In this document: positions 40,513-49,685 of the stretch, in pieces
Numbering within the stretch: position 1 is the stretch's first letter
Layout of the letters: every line of letters starts with the position of its first letter
The notes under the pieces: model-generated
Told to the model about the DNA's origin: nothing
What the model saw: only the letters and a program-made list of their open reading frames with translations
The model's database searches: none
Program-made: the position numbers and the translations under genes
Assembly: GCA_963675365.2 (NCBI GenBank)
Contig: CAXXVA010000003.1
Span: 248,001-312,000 of the forward strand
DNA length: 64,000 nucleotides
Reading direction: 5' to 3'
Origin: CAXXOK01 sp963675365
GTDB lineage: Bacteria; Bacillota; Clostridia; Christensenellales; Aristaeellaceae

Positions 40513-42018
40513 ATGAGCACCTATTTGCTGGGGATCGACGTCGGTACGTCCGCCTGCAAAGTCGCGCTGTTCCGGCCCGACGGTTCGGAGGTTGCGCAGG
40601 CGTCCGGCGAATACCCCGTATATTACCCGCGGCCGGGCTGGGCGGAGCAGGATCCGCGCGACTGGTGGAACGCCGTTTGCAAAGCCATCCGGCGTGTAAC
40701 GTCGCAAAGCGGTATCCAGGCGGAGGAAATTGCGGGCGTCGGGGTGGCCGGGCAAAGCTGGTCGGCCATTGCTTTGGGCGCGGACGGCGAACCCCTGTGC
40801 AATACCCCGATCTGGACGGACACCCGCGCGCAGAGGGAGTGTACGGAGATCCTGTCGCGCGTACCGGGGGATACGCTGTTTTCCCTGTGCGGCAATCCGG
40901 TACAACCCAGCTATACGCTGCCGAAAATCCTCTGGTATCAAAATCACATGCCGGATGTATACCGGAAAACAGAGTATATTCTGCAATCCAACAGTTTTAT
41001 CGTCTTCAAGCTTACGGGGCGGATCTCCCAGGATATTTCCCAGGGATATGGCCTGTGCTGTTTTGATATCCGTCAGAAGAAATGGAATTTCGAAATCGCC
41101 CGCGAGCTTAACGTGGATCCCGGACTGCTGCCGGAGCTATATGAAAGCCATCAAATTGTCGACGCAGTTACCGCGCAGGCCGCATCGGCGACAGGGTTGG
41201 CGGAAGGCACGCCCGTTGTCGCCGGCGGATTGGACGCCGCCTGCGGCACGCTGGGCGCGGGAGTTATCGAACCCGGACAAACGCAGGAGCAGGGCGGGCA
41301 GGCGGGCGGAATGAGCTTGTGCGCCGATCACTGCGCGGCCGACCCACGCTTGATCCTAGGCGCGCACGTGATCCCCGATCGCTGGCTTCTGCAGGGCGGA
41401 AGCACCGGCGGCGGGGGAGCGCTGAAATGGCTTCAGCAGACCATATGCCCCGAACTGAGCTTTGCGCAGATGGACGAGCTGGCCGCGGGCGTGCCCGCGG
41501 GCAGCGACGGCGTGCTGTTCCTGCCGTATATGGCGGGGGAACGCAGCCCGATTTGGAATCCCGGCGCCAGCGGCGTATTTTTCGGCCTTGGCTATGCCAA
41601 AACCCGTGCGCATATGATTCGTGCGGTGATGGAGGGCGTGGCGTTTGCCCTTCGGCATAATCTGGAAACAGCGTTGGAGGCGGGCGCGAGCGCGCAAATA
41701 CTGCGCGCGATGGGCGGCAGCGCCAACAGCCGCGTATGGACGCAGATCAAAGCGGACGTTACCGGCAATGATATTCAGGTTCCGGCCAGCGATACCGCTA
41801 CAACGCTGGGCGCGGCGCTGTTGGCCGGCGTTGGCACGGGAGTTTACCCGGATTTCCGGGACGCCTGCGCAAAAACGGTGAAGGTGACCCGCACGCATCA
41901 GGCCGACGTGCGCAATAAAGCGGTTTACGACCGCAGCTATGCAGCGTACCGCGAATTGTACACCAGGTTGGCACCGATGATGACCGTGCCGTCTGAAGAA
42001 GGGAAGGAATCACATTGA
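40513..42018 (+). CDS. FGGY carbohydrate kinase
   Basis: A 501-residue FGGY kinase. Motifs: phosphate loop IDVGTSACKVALF, VAGQSW and IWTDTRAQ for substrate, the catalytic aspartate in VAGGLDAACGTLGAG, and the C-terminal MGGSANSRVWTQIKADV. GGLD replaces the more usual GG.D arrangement of xylulokinases but keeps the aspartate. It starts one base after the aldolase stop, so the two are translationally coupled (AAGG 8 bases upstream), and ends overlapping the next dehydrogenase start. In this operon it would phosphorylate the ketose made by the dehydrogenases; GatY-type pathways normally use a PfkB-type kinase, so the pairing is unusual. Confidence 0.83.
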   Translation: MSTYLLGIDVGTSACKVALFRPDGSEVAQASGEYPVYYPRPGWAEQDPRDWWNAVCKAIRRVTSQSGIQAEEIAGVGVAGQSWSAIALGADGEPLCNTPIWTDTRAQRECTEILSRVPGDTLFSLCGNPVQPSYTLPKILWYQNHMPDVYRKTEYILQSNSFIVFKLTGRISQDISQGYGLCCFDIRQKKWNFEIARELNVDPGLLPELYESHQIVDAVTAQAASATGLAEGTPVVAGGLDAACGTLGAGVIEPGQTQEQGGQAGGMSLCADHCAADPRLILGAHVIPDRWLLQGGSTGGGGALKWLQQTICPELSFAQMDELAAGVPAGSDGVLFLPYMAGERSPIWNPGASGVFFGLGYAKTRAHMIRAVMEGVAFALRHNLETALEAGASAQILRAMGGSANSRVWTQIKADVTGNDIQVPASDTATTLGAALLAGVGTGVYPDFRDACAKTVKVTRTHQADVRNKAVYDRSYAAYRELYTRLAPMMTVPSEEGKESH

Positions 42019-43061
42019 AGGCAGCCATACTCTATGGTAACGACGATCTCCGATATGACGATTGGGAAACTCCGTCGGTTGCGCCCGGTACGGTCAAAGT
42101 CCGCGTACGGGCGACCGGTATCTGCGGCAGCGACGTGCCGCGGGTGCTGCATCACGGAGCGCATTTTTATCCGGTGGTGCTCGGGCATGAGTTCAGCGGC
42201 GATGTGGTGGAAGTGGGCGAAGGAGTCGCCGGCATTGCCGTCGGCGATACGGTCAGCGGCGCGCCGCTGATTCCCTGCATGCAGTGTGCCGATTGCCAGC
42301 AGGGGAATTTTGCCCTGTGCAAGCACTACTCCTTCATCGGCAGCCGCGAGCAGGGAAGCTTTGCCGAATATGTGGTGCTTCCCGCGCGAAACGCGGTGAA
42401 ATACGACCCGGCCATTTCCTATGAACAGGCCGCGATGTTCGAACCATCCACTGTCGCGCTGCACGGCATCTTCCAGGGGCGGTATACAGGCGGCGGTACG
42501 GTGGCTGTGCTCGGCTGCGGTACGATCGGTATTTTTACAGCGCAGTGGGCCAAAATTTTCGGAGCAAAAAAGCTGGTGGTTTTTGACGTTGACGACGGCC
42601 GCCTGGCGCTTGCGAGCCGGATGGGCGCCGATGAAACGGTCAACACCCTGACGCCGGATTTTATGAGCGAAGCCATGGCGTTTACCGGGGGAGCGGGCTT
42701 TGATCATGTGTTTGAAACGGCGGGCTCGCCTGTAACGATGCGCATGGCGTTTGAGCTTGCGGCCAACAAGGCGCAGGTGTGTTTTATCGGGACGCCGCAT
42801 CAGGACCTTGCTTTTACGCCGCGTCAATGGGAGAGCATGAACCGGAAGGAATTTCGTCTCACCGGCAGCTGGATGAGCTATTCCGCGCCTTTCCCCGGGA
42901 AAGAGTGGGAACTGACGGCGCATTACTTTGCCACCGGAGCGCTGCGGTTTGATCCGGAATTCATCTTTCGCACGTTCCCGATGCGCGACGCCGCAAAGGC
43001 ATTCGCTCTATTTAAAAACCCCTCGCAAATTCACGGAAAAATACTGTTGATCAACGAATAG
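42015..43061 (+). CDS. Zinc-dependent dehydrogenase, galactitol-1-phosphate-dehydrogenase-like (GatD type)
   Basis: A 348-residue MDR dehydrogenase. Catalytic zinc motifs are ICGSDVPRV and VLGHEFSG, structural cysteines are in CMQCADCQQGNFALC, and the NAD motif is VLGCGTIGIF. The CGSD(V/I)PR pattern and the GSREQGSFAEYV segment are characteristic of GatD relatives, which oxidise galactitol-1-phosphate to tagatose-6-phosphate. The start is a TTG overlapping the kinase stop, with AAGGGAAGGA upstream. Together with the GatY-like aldolase this points to a tagatose-type route, although unphosphorylated polyol is also possible given the FGGY kinase. Confidence 0.82.
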   Translation: MKAAILYGNDDLRYDDWETPSVAPGTVKVRVRATGICGSDVPRVLHHGAHFYPVVLGHEFSGDVVEVGEGVAGIAVGDTVSGAPLIPCMQCADCQQGNFALCKHYSFIGSREQGSFAEYVVLPARNAVKYDPAISYEQAAMFEPSTVALHGIFQGRYTGGGTVAVLGCGTIGIFTAQWAKIFGAKKLVVFDVDDGRLALASRMGADETVNTLTPDFMSEAMAFTGGAGFDHVFETAGSPVTMRMAFELAANKAQVCFIGTPHQDLAFTPRQWESMNRKEFRLTGSWMSYSAPFPGKEWELTAHYFATGALRFDPEFIFRTFPMRDAAKAFALFKNPSQIHGKILLINE

Positions 43062-43132
43062 CCCGAGGTATAGCCGGCATTAGGCTGTATCTCAAGCAAA
43101 CGGATTATTTGATAGGAAAGAAGGATACCCTC

Positions 43133-44146
43133 ATGACAGAATTTATCAACCCGGACACGGTCCCCGGGCGAAAACTTTACACCGGTGAAACGATCCCGTG
43201 CATTGGGATGGGAACGTTTGGCAGCGACCGCTTTTCTCCCGAGCAGGTGTCGCAGGCGGTGGCGGGCGCGATACGCTGCGGCTACCGAATGTTTGACTGC
43301 GCGTCGGTGTACGGTAACGAGGATTTGATCGGGAACGTGTTTCATCAGGCCATATCCCAGGGCGTCGTCCGGCGTGAGGAGCTGTTTATTACCTCCAAGG
43401 TTTGGAACGACATGCACGGCAGAGGCGACGTGCTTTTGTCCTGCGCGCAGACGCTGAAGGATTTGCAGCTTGACTATATCGACGCATACTTCGTACACTG
43501 GCCGTTTCCCAACTATCATGCCCCGGGCTGCGACGGCGACAGCCGTAATCCCGACAGTAGACCGTTCTCGGTCGACGCCTTCATGGCAACCTGGCGGCAG
43601 ATGGAACGGCTGCATGATATGGGGCTGGTAAAACATATCGGGATGAGCTCCATGACCATCCCCAAACTGGAGGCCGTGCTGCCGTTGTGCCGGATTCAGC
43701 CCGCGCTGATCGAGATGGAGTTGCACCCCTGTTTCCAGCAGCAGGAGCTATATGATTATGCGGTCGCGCACAGTATCCAGCCCATCGGGTTCTGCCCGAT
43801 CGGCAGTCCTACGCGCCCGGAACGCGATATGACGCCCGACGACGTGGTGGATATCGCCGTACCCGCGGTGGTGGAGATTGCGCAGGCGCATCAGGTGCAC
43901 CCGGCGGTCGTTTGCCTGAAATGGGCCGTACAGCGGGGACAGATTCCCATTCCGTTTTCCATCCGTGAGAATGAGTATCTCTCCAACCTGAAATGCACCA
44001 CGGAGGATCCGCTGACCGACGCCGAGATGGAGACGCTAAAAGCCGTGGAATGCAACAACCGCCTGATCAAGGGCCAGGTTTTCCTGTGGCCGGGGGCGAA
44101 AGACTGGCACGACTTGTGGGACGAAGACGGAACGATAACGAAATGA
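43133..44146 (+). CDS. Aldo/keto reductase
   Basis: A 337-residue AKR barrel. The catalytic tetrad is visible as D and Y in MFDCASVYGNE, K in ITSKVWN and H in YFVHWPF. The NADPH-binding tail appears as IPIPFSIRENEYLSN. AKRs reduce aldoses or ketoses to polyols, so it may feed the neighbouring GatD-like dehydrogenase or remove reactive aldehydes. The chosen start at 43133 has GAAAGAAGGA upstream; an earlier in-frame start lacks one. It lies 71 bases after the dehydrogenase and 10 bases before the FucU-like gene. Confidence 0.85.
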   Translation: MTEFINPDTVPGRKLYTGETIPCIGMGTFGSDRFSPEQVSQAVAGAIRCGYRMFDCASVYGNEDLIGNVFHQAISQGVVRREELFITSKVWNDMHGRGDVLLSCAQTLKDLQLDYIDAYFVHWPFPNYHAPGCDGDSRNPDSRPFSVDAFMATWRQMERLHDMGLVKHIGMSSMTIPKLEAVLPLCRIQPALIEMELHPCFQQQELYDYAVAHSIQPIGFCPIGSPTRPERDMTPDDVVDIAVPAVVEIAQAHQVHPAVVCLKWAVQRGQIPIPFSIRENEYLSNLKCTTEDPLTDAEMETLKAVECNNRLIKGQVFLWPGAKDWHDLWDEDGTITK

Positions 44147-44156
44147 GGTGCAGAGC

Positions 44157-44585
44157 ATGCTGAAAAACATACCATCCCTGATGCCCCCGGAGCTGATGAA
44201 AATCCTGATGGAAATGGGACATGGCGACGAACTGCTGCTTTGCGACGGCAATTACCCCAAGCTCGGCTGCCCGCCTCTGTGCGTGCGCATGGATGGGCAC
44301 GGTATCGCTGAAATTCTGGACGCGATCCTAACGTTTCTGCCGCTGGACACCTATGTGGAGCATCCCGCCGCGCTGATGGCCGTCATGCCGGACGATCCCT
44401 ATGTGCCTGCCGTTTGGGATATGTACTCCGCGATTGGCAAAAAGCACGAGAAGGCCGGCCTGTGCGAAGAGATGATCGACAGGTTTGCGTTCTACGAGCG
44501 GGGCAAGCGCTGCTATGCCTGCGTTGCCACGTCGGAAACAGCGCTGTACGCCAATATCATCCTGAAAAAAGGCGTGGTGAAGTAA
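44157..44585 (+). CDS. RbsD/FucU family sugar mutarotase, FucU-like
   Basis: A 142-residue protein of the RbsD/FucU fold. Signature segments are LMEMGHGDELLLCDGNYP at residues 20-37 with the catalytic histidine, and ETALYANIILKKGV near the end with the conserved tyrosine. FucU interconverts alpha- and beta-L-fucose, supplying the anomer needed by the isomerase. The GHGDE-DGNYP pattern is closer to FucU than to RbsD. The start at 44157 is 6 bases after GAGGTG. It is last in the aldolase operon, followed by a strong terminator, and supports a fucose or related deoxyhexose substrate. Confidence 0.85.
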   Translation: MLKNIPSLMPPELMKILMEMGHGDELLLCDGNYPKLGCPPLCVRMDGHGIAEILDAILTFLPLDTYVEHPAALMAVMPDDPYVPAVWDMYSAIGKKHEKAGLCEEMIDRFAFYERGKRCYACVATSETALYANIILKKGVVK

Positions 44586-44613
44586 GCCGCGCACTGCGCG
44601 CCGTTCACCGTAT

Positions 44614-44648
44614 AAAAGCCGCCGCACGAGGATCGTGCGGCGGCTTTT
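44614..44648 (+). terminator. Intrinsic terminator of the aldolase-FucU operon
   Basis: A perfect 14-base inverted repeat (44614-44627, 44635-44648) with a 7-base loop. The core GCCGCCGCAC is flanked by AAAA and TTTT, so it can also serve the convergent yesM-type gene. Confidence 0.87.
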
Positions 44649-44718
44649 GATGTAGCCCTCCGGTATGCTCTTGGAAACATACCGGCTCGCAATGCGGCTT
44701 ACAAAACGTGCCGCACGA

Positions 44719-46455
44719 TTATTCCGGCAGGGGAACGCTGAAGCTGACCACGGTTCCGCGGCCGGATATACTGGCAATCCGCAGCTCGCTGGCTTGCCCG
44801 TACCGGATGATCAGCCGGCGATTGATGTTGATCAATCCAATGCCGTCGCCGTTTTCTTCTCCGAGCCGCACCCTGAGAGCCGCAAGCTGCTGCGGTTTCA
44901 TGCCGATTCCGTTATCAATCACCCGGAAGTATAGCCGGTTGTCCCGGATGTGTATTTTGATCAGGATCACACCTTTGCGCTGTAGCGGTCCGACGCCGTG
45001 ATATAAGCTGTTCTCAACGATCGGCTGCAGCATCAGGCGGAGTACCTGCACGGAAAGCGCGTTTTCGTCAATGTCATAGCGAACGGTAAACCGGTTGTTA
45101 TACCGATAATTCTGAATATTGATATAGGTGCGCAGATAGAGCAGCTCATCCGCGAGCGTCACGCTTTGCTGTGGGCTGCCCAGCACGTATAAAAGCAGAT
45201 CCGAAAGCTCGCCGATGACGGAGGATATCACATTATCGCGTCCCAGTTCCGCAAGCGCTTCCATATCCAGGGTTTGCAGGGTGTTGAAGAGAAAGTGCGG
45301 ATTGATCTGCATTTGCAAAGCGGTCATCTCGGCTTTCGCCTGCTGCGTTTCGCGCTGTGCGAGCGACATTTTCAGCTCGTTGCCGCGCGCGTACATATTG
45401 ACGATGTTTTGCAAAATAACATCGTATTCATTTTGCAAAAGCCGGGACGGCGGCATCGCCTGGGATCCGTTTTCAAACACATCCAGTATGGAATAGATTT
45501 GCTTGAAATTCCTGTGGGTTGTGATATACGCCTGCAGAAGAATGAGCAGTGAAAACGCGGAGATCAGCATAATGAAAAAGCTAAAGAAGCTGTTTGGCAT
45601 CTGATACACCAAACTGTACCGGGTCATGGAGATCAGCGTTAGATTATAGCTTTCCAGAGGTAGCGTCTGGTAGATATACTTTTCGCCGTTGAACTGGATC
45701 CACTGGTTGTCTGTATCGTCGCTTGCCCGCAGCAGCCCTGAGCCGATCAGGCTGTCCTGAGCGTCGCTGCCCGCGTTGTTGGAAAACAGCACCTCGCTCT
45801 GCGCGTTAAGTATGTACAGCAGGCTTTCTTCCTTTGCGTCCACGTGGTTTAAAATCTCACTGAATCTGGAAGGCGTAATGTTGATCACAATGACGCCGCG
45901 GCTGTTGGTAAGGCGCAAAAAGATGGAGATCACCTGGCTGCTCGGCACGATCGGCGAAGCGATGTATTCGCGTTTGGAAAGCCACCGGTCCTGCGCGGCG
46001 TCCGTCTCTTTATAAATGTCCAACCAGCTGTTATCATCCATCTCGTCTGCCCGCTTCATCCCGTTATTGGTAGAGAGCATCTGCTCACAGCTGTCCAGGT
46101 AGATATAGATGCTGGCGATGTAGTTTTTCGTGTTGGCGTTGGAAGAGAGTAATGCGTTCATAACGTTGAGCAGCGTGCTTTCGGTATAGGATATGCTCTC
46201 CTGCCGCAGCAGTTTCTGTAGCGCCAGCGTAAGGCGCGGATTGCTGGAGAGCAGTTCCTGCTGATAGGATACGCTGTCCAGTGTCAGCATCAGGTTTTCC
46301 TCAAGCACCCGCAGCGATTGGTTGGCGTCGGCTTCCACCTGGTCGCGCAGCAGCCGGTTCGTATAGGCAAAGAAGAAGCTGACCAAAAGCACGCAGGGAA
46401 TGATAATGGCCAGAAAAGAGACAAAAATACGCCGGACCAAGTACTTTTTCAACAT
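44719..46455 (-). CDS. Sensor histidine kinase, YesM type
   Basis: A 578-residue membrane sensor. The N-terminal helix at residues 10-31 and a second near residues 285-308 enclose an extracellular sensing domain of about 250 residues. The cytoplasmic part has the His_kinase signature LQMQINPHFLFNTLQTL with the phospho-accepting histidine, and an ATPase domain with PIVENSLYHGV (N box), DNGIGM and GDGIGLININRR. This class senses extracellular glycans or binding proteins and pairs with AraC-type regulators. It lies 13 bases after the YesN-type gene and is divergent from importer 3, which it probably controls. Confidence 0.92.
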   Translation of the reverse strand: MLKKYLVRRIFVSFLAIIIPCVLLVSFFFAYTNRLLRDQVEADANQSLRVLEENLMLTLDSVSYQQELLSSNPRLTLALQKLLRQESISYTESTLLNVMNALLSSNANTKNYIASIYIYLDSCEQMLSTNNGMKRADEMDDNSWLDIYKETDAAQDRWLSKREYIASPIVPSSQVISIFLRLTNSRGVIVINITPSRFSEILNHVDAKEESLLYILNAQSEVLFSNNAGSDAQDSLIGSGLLRASDDTDNQWIQFNGEKYIYQTLPLESYNLTLISMTRYSLVYQMPNSFFSFFIMLISAFSLLILLQAYITTHRNFKQIYSILDVFENGSQAMPPSRLLQNEYDVILQNIVNMYARGNELKMSLAQRETQQAKAEMTALQMQINPHFLFNTLQTLDMEALAELGRDNVISSVIGELSDLLLYVLGSPQQSVTLADELLYLRTYINIQNYRYNNRFTVRYDIDENALSVQVLRLMLQPIVENSLYHGVGPLQRKGVILIKIHIRDNRLYFRVIDNGIGMKPQQLAALRVRLGEENGDGIGLININRRLIIRYGQASELRIASISGRGTVVSFSVPLPE

Positions 46456-46468
46456 GCTGCAATCTCCG

Positions 46469-47191
46469 TTATTCGCGGTTTCGGAATTCCCGCGGCGTGA
46501 CGTGATAATACTGCTTGAACGCGCGCGAGAAGTTTTTTGGATTGCTGTAGCCTACGATTTCGGAGATCTCGTATAATTTATAGTCGATTTCCCGTAAAAG
46601 CCTGGCCGCTTTGACCATACGGAGCTTCAGCAATTCGTCGGTGAAATTGACGCCTGTTTGTTCCCGGAACAACCGCGACAGATATCCCGGACTCATGTTC
46701 ACGCGGGCCGCCGCTTTTTCCAGCGTCGCTTCCCGCAGGTTTTCCTCCGCGAACTTGCGTACGTTTTGAATAATTTGCTTGTAATAGGATGAATCTTCGC
46801 CGGTATGCGCGTTTTGCTGATTTAATTTGGTTTTGACGCGGGTAAAGCAGGCCACGAGTTCGTCATACTTGATGGGCTTGACTAGATAATCCTGCGCGCC
46901 GTGCAGCATGGCTTTATGCAAATAATCAAAATCACGGTACGCGCTTAAAAAAACAACGGTAATCGGTTTGCCGGAGTCTTCAAGCTTCTGCGCCAGTTCG
47001 ATACCGTCCATCACCGGCATGCATACGTCCGTAAGCACGACGTCCGCCGTGTTCGTCTGCAGGTAGTCAAACGCGTCCTTTCCATTGCTGAAATCGCCGA
47101 CAACGGAATAACCGATGTTGGCCCATGGGAACAGATTGACGATGCCGGCTCTGATTTTGTCTTCGTCTTCCACGATAATCAACCGATACAT
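46469..47191 (-). CDS. Response regulator with AraC DNA-binding domain, YesN type (short form)
   Basis: A 240-residue response regulator. The receiver domain spans residues 1-120, with phospho-acceptor D55 in LTDVCMP, acidic pair E8/D9 and K in LVKPIK. The C-terminal AraC domain (about residues 140-240) contains both helix-turn-helix units, LEKAAARVNMSPGYLSRLFREQTG and YEISEIVGYSNPKNFSRAFKQYYHVTP. Typical YesN proteins are longer, with a middle domain that is absent here. I chose the start giving MYRLIIVEDE; the longer upstream frame is not family-like. It probably activates the divergent importer 3 promoter, which has a good -10 and a poor -35 box. Confidence 0.92.
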   Translation of the reverse strand: MYRLIIVEDEDKIRAGIVNLFPWANIGYSVVGDFSNGKDAFDYLQTNTADVVLTDVCMPVMDGIELAQKLEDSGKPITVVFLSAYRDFDYLHKAMLHGAQDYLVKPIKYDELVACFTRVKTKLNQQNAHTGEDSSYYKQIIQNVRKFAEENLREATLEKAAARVNMSPGYLSRLFREQTGVNFTDELLKLRMVKAARLLREIDYKLYEISEIVGYSNPKNFSRAFKQYYHVTPREFRNRE

Positions 47192-47222
47192 ACATACCCC
47201 TCTCCCGTCTGGTGATATAATG

Positions 47223-47251
47223 ATTATACAGGACTGCGCCCTTTTTGTCCT
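47223..47251 (-). promoter_or_regulatory. Promoter of the yesN-yesM type operon
   Basis: AGGACA (47246-47251), a 17-base spacer and consensus TATAAT (47223-47228) on the minus strand, about 32 bases before the response regulator start. Confidence 0.55.
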
Positions 47252-47322
47252 GAATGTGGAGTAAAGTGTAAAACGAAGCGTATATAGCGCATATAGTGAT
47301 ACCATTTTTGAGAAACACAGCA

Positions 47323-47328
47323 TATAAT
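47323..47328 (+). promoter_or_regulatory. Candidate -10 box of the importer 3 operon
   Basis: A consensus TATAAT about 95 bases before the importer 3 binding protein. The 15-19 bases upstream give no recognisable -35 box, as expected for a promoter needing an activator such as the divergent YesN-type protein. No direct-repeat activator site could be picked out with confidence. Confidence 0.35.
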
Positions 47329-47421
47329 GCGGCGTTATCATCGTTTGAAAACCTGTTTATTTTGGTAGGGACAATATACAATATGGACAAATAACATCCC
47401 GAAAGGGAAGGAGGCTTTTTA

Positions 47422-48702
47422 ATGAGAAAACTTCTTTCAGTACTAATGGCCGTATCGATTCTGCTCTCTTTGGTCTCTGTCGCTCTGGCGGATGACGACC
47501 AGATCACGCTGCGCTTTATGTGGTGGGGCGGAGACGCACGTCACGAAGCTACGCTTGCGGTGATCGACAAATTCGTAGAAGCGCATCCCAATGTTACGAT
47601 TGAAGCCGAATTCGGCGGCAGCGACGGCTATCTGGAAAAGCTTTCCACGCAGCTTTACAGCGGCACGGCTCCCGATTTGATGCAAGTCGGCCTCGGCTGG
47701 ATGCCCGACCTGGTGTCCAAGGGAGATTTCTTCGTAGACTACAGCGAATATCCCGATCTGATCGACGTGTCCGGATTTGATCCCGTTTATCTCAAGCAAA
47801 CAGGTATCTACGACGGCAAACTGCTGGGCTTGCCCACCGGCGTCGCCAGCAACGTGATCCTGGTCAACACGACGATCTCCGATGCACTCGGCCTTGATAT
47901 CGAAACGCCGCTGACCTGGGACCGGCTGATTGAACTTGGCAAAGAGCTTACCGAAGTCGCGCCGGACAAGTATCTGATCAACGCAGATATGCCCACGCTT
48001 CTGACGCAGGTGCTCCGTCCCCGCATCATGCAGCTGACGGGCAACCCGGTCATCATCGACTCCGAGAACAAAATCAGCTTTACCCGCGATCAGTTGATTG
48101 AAGTCCTGGATATGATCAAAGCGCTGTACGACAACCACGTCTATCAGCCTGCGGAAGACAGTGCGGCGTTTAAAAACGCGCTTAACACCAATCCCAAGTG
48201 GATCAACGGCGACATCGTGATGTCGTACTGCGTCTCCAGCACCATTAACCCCCTGATCGCCGCCAATCCCGAAGGAACGTACGACGTCATCCAGGTTCCG
48301 CTGCCTGACGACCGCCTCAACGACGGCTACATGGCCAGCGCGCCGCAGGATATGTGTATCTCCAAGAACAGCGAGCACATCGACCTGTGCCTGGAATTCT
48401 TCGACTACTTCTTCAATTCCGACGAAGCGGCCGTGATCCTCAAGGATGTGCGCTCCGTACCGGCTGTGGAATCCGCTCGTAAGATTTGCGTCGAGCAGGG
48501 CCTGATCGATCCGATTGTTGAAAAATCTGTCAGCATCTCGCTCAGCCTGAACGGCATCAACGAAATGGGCCTGACCACGAGCGCAGAGGTGGAAGCCATC
48601 CTGCTTGACACGCTTGAAAACGTCGCATACGGCACGCGCTCCACGGCAGATATCGCGGATGAGACCATCCTGCTCCTCAACGATCTGCTTGCCAATCAAT
48701 AA
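47422..48702 (+). CDS. ABC importer 3, extracellular sugar-binding protein (SBP family 1)
   Basis: A 426-residue binding protein. Residues 1-23 form a signal peptide ending ALA before D24; there is no lipobox. The mature N-terminus ITLRFMWWGGDARHEATL is typical of family 1 carbohydrate-binding proteins. GGAAGGAGG lies before the ATG. The operon continues with two permeases, a GH95-like protein, a GH95 and a GH29 fucosidase, so the ligand is probably a fucosylated oligosaccharide. Control by the divergent YesM/YesN pair is likely. A terminator-like hairpin follows and may limit read-through. Confidence 0.9.
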   Translation: MRKLLSVLMAVSILLSLVSVALADDDQITLRFMWWGGDARHEATLAVIDKFVEAHPNVTIEAEFGGSDGYLEKLSTQLYSGTAPDLMQVGLGWMPDLVSKGDFFVDYSEYPDLIDVSGFDPVYLKQTGIYDGKLLGLPTGVASNVILVNTTISDALGLDIETPLTWDRLIELGKELTEVAPDKYLINADMPTLLTQVLRPRIMQLTGNPVIIDSENKISFTRDQLIEVLDMIKALYDNHVYQPAEDSAAFKNALNTNPKWINGDIVMSYCVSSTINPLIAANPEGTYDVIQVPLPDDRLNDGYMASAPQDMCISKNSEHIDLCLEFFDYFFNSDEAAVILKDVRSVPAVESARKICVEQGLIDPIVEKSVSISLSLNGINEMGLTTSAEVEAILLDTLENVAYGTRSTADIADETILLLNDLLANQ

Positions 48703-48719
48703 CCTGCACTAACCGCATG

Positions 48720-48755
48720 GGGACGGGGGAAGCAATTCCTCTGTCCCTATTTTTT
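48720..48755 (+). terminator. Attenuator-like hairpin after the importer 3 binding protein
   Basis: 12-base arms (48720-48731 and 48736-48747) pair with two G-U wobbles around a GCAA loop, followed by T-A-TTTTTT. This has the layout of an intrinsic terminator but lies inside an operon, so it should act as a partial terminator that favours the binding-protein message over the permeases. Confidence 0.7.
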
Positions 48756-48772
48756 CAAAAAGGTGGATCACT

Positions 48773-49672
48773 ATGACGAAATTGAGAAAGTACACACCGC
48801 GGGATTATAAGGGGCTTATATTCATTGCGCCATGGCTGATCGGCTTGCTTGTTTTTCAGCTCTATCCGTTTATCGCGTCCCTTGTGTATTCCTTCTCGGA
48901 TGTTACGCGCAGCGGATCGCTGGAGTTCATCGGCTTCAGCAATTATATCCGGCTGTTTACCAGAGACCATGATTTTATCAACTCTCTTACGGTCACCATT
49001 AAGTATACGCTGATTACCGTGCCGGGCAAGATTACCTTTGCGCTGATGATTGCCGTCATCCTGAACCGGAGCCTGAAGGGAATCAACCTGATCCGTACGG
49101 TTTACTATATGCCTTCGCTGCTTGGGGGAAGCGTTGCCGTAAGCATCCTGTGGAAACTGATGTTTATGAGCGACGGGATTATCAACTCGATTTTGGGAAG
49201 CCTGGGCATCGCTTCCGTCGCATGGCTTGGCAGCCCGAAGGTTGCGCTGACTACAATCTGCATCCTGGAGATTTGGCAGTTCGGGTCCTCGATGGTTTTA
49301 TTTCTGGCGGCGCTTAAACAGGTACCCCAACAATTGTACGAGGCCGCGGCGATCGACGGCGCCCGCAAGCACACGATATTTTTCAAAATCACGCTGCCGA
49401 CGATTACGCCGATCATATTTTTCAATCTGATTATGCAGACGATCACCGCGCTGCAAAGCTTTACCTCGGCGTTTGTCATCACCGGCGGAGGGCCGATGAA
49501 GTCCACCTATGTTTTGGGAATGAAGCTGTACACGGAGGCTTTCAGAAACTTCAAAATGGGATATGCCAGCGCGATATCCTGGGTGATGTTCGTGATGATT
49601 CTGGGAGTTACGCTGTTGCTGTTCCGCTCGTCCACGCTGTGGGTGCAGTATTCCGATAACAACGATTTGTAA
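48773..49672 (+). CDS. ABC importer 3, permease subunit (MalF/UgpA type)
   Basis: A 299-residue permease with the first membrane helix near residues 18-38 (FIAPWLIGLLVFQLYPF) and about six segments in all. The ATPase loop is YEAAAIDGAR. It is preceded by AAAGGTGG and separated from the binding-protein gene by a hairpin with a T-run. It ends 13 bases before the second permease. The substrate is inferred, from the three downstream fucosidase-like genes, to be a fucosylated oligosaccharide. Confidence 0.88.
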   Translation: MTKLRKYTPRDYKGLIFIAPWLIGLLVFQLYPFIASLVYSFSDVTRSGSLEFIGFSNYIRLFTRDHDFINSLTVTIKYTLITVPGKITFALMIAVILNRSLKGINLIRTVYYMPSLLGGSVAVSILWKLMFMSDGIINSILGSLGIASVAWLGSPKVALTTICILEIWQFGSSMVLFLAALKQVPQQLYEAAAIDGARKHTIFFKITLPTITPIIFFNLIMQTITALQSFTSAFVITGGGPMKSTYVLGMKLYTEAFRNFKMGYASAISWVMFVMILGVTLLLFRSSTLWVQYSDNNDL

Positions 49673-49685
49673 GCGAGGAATACGT

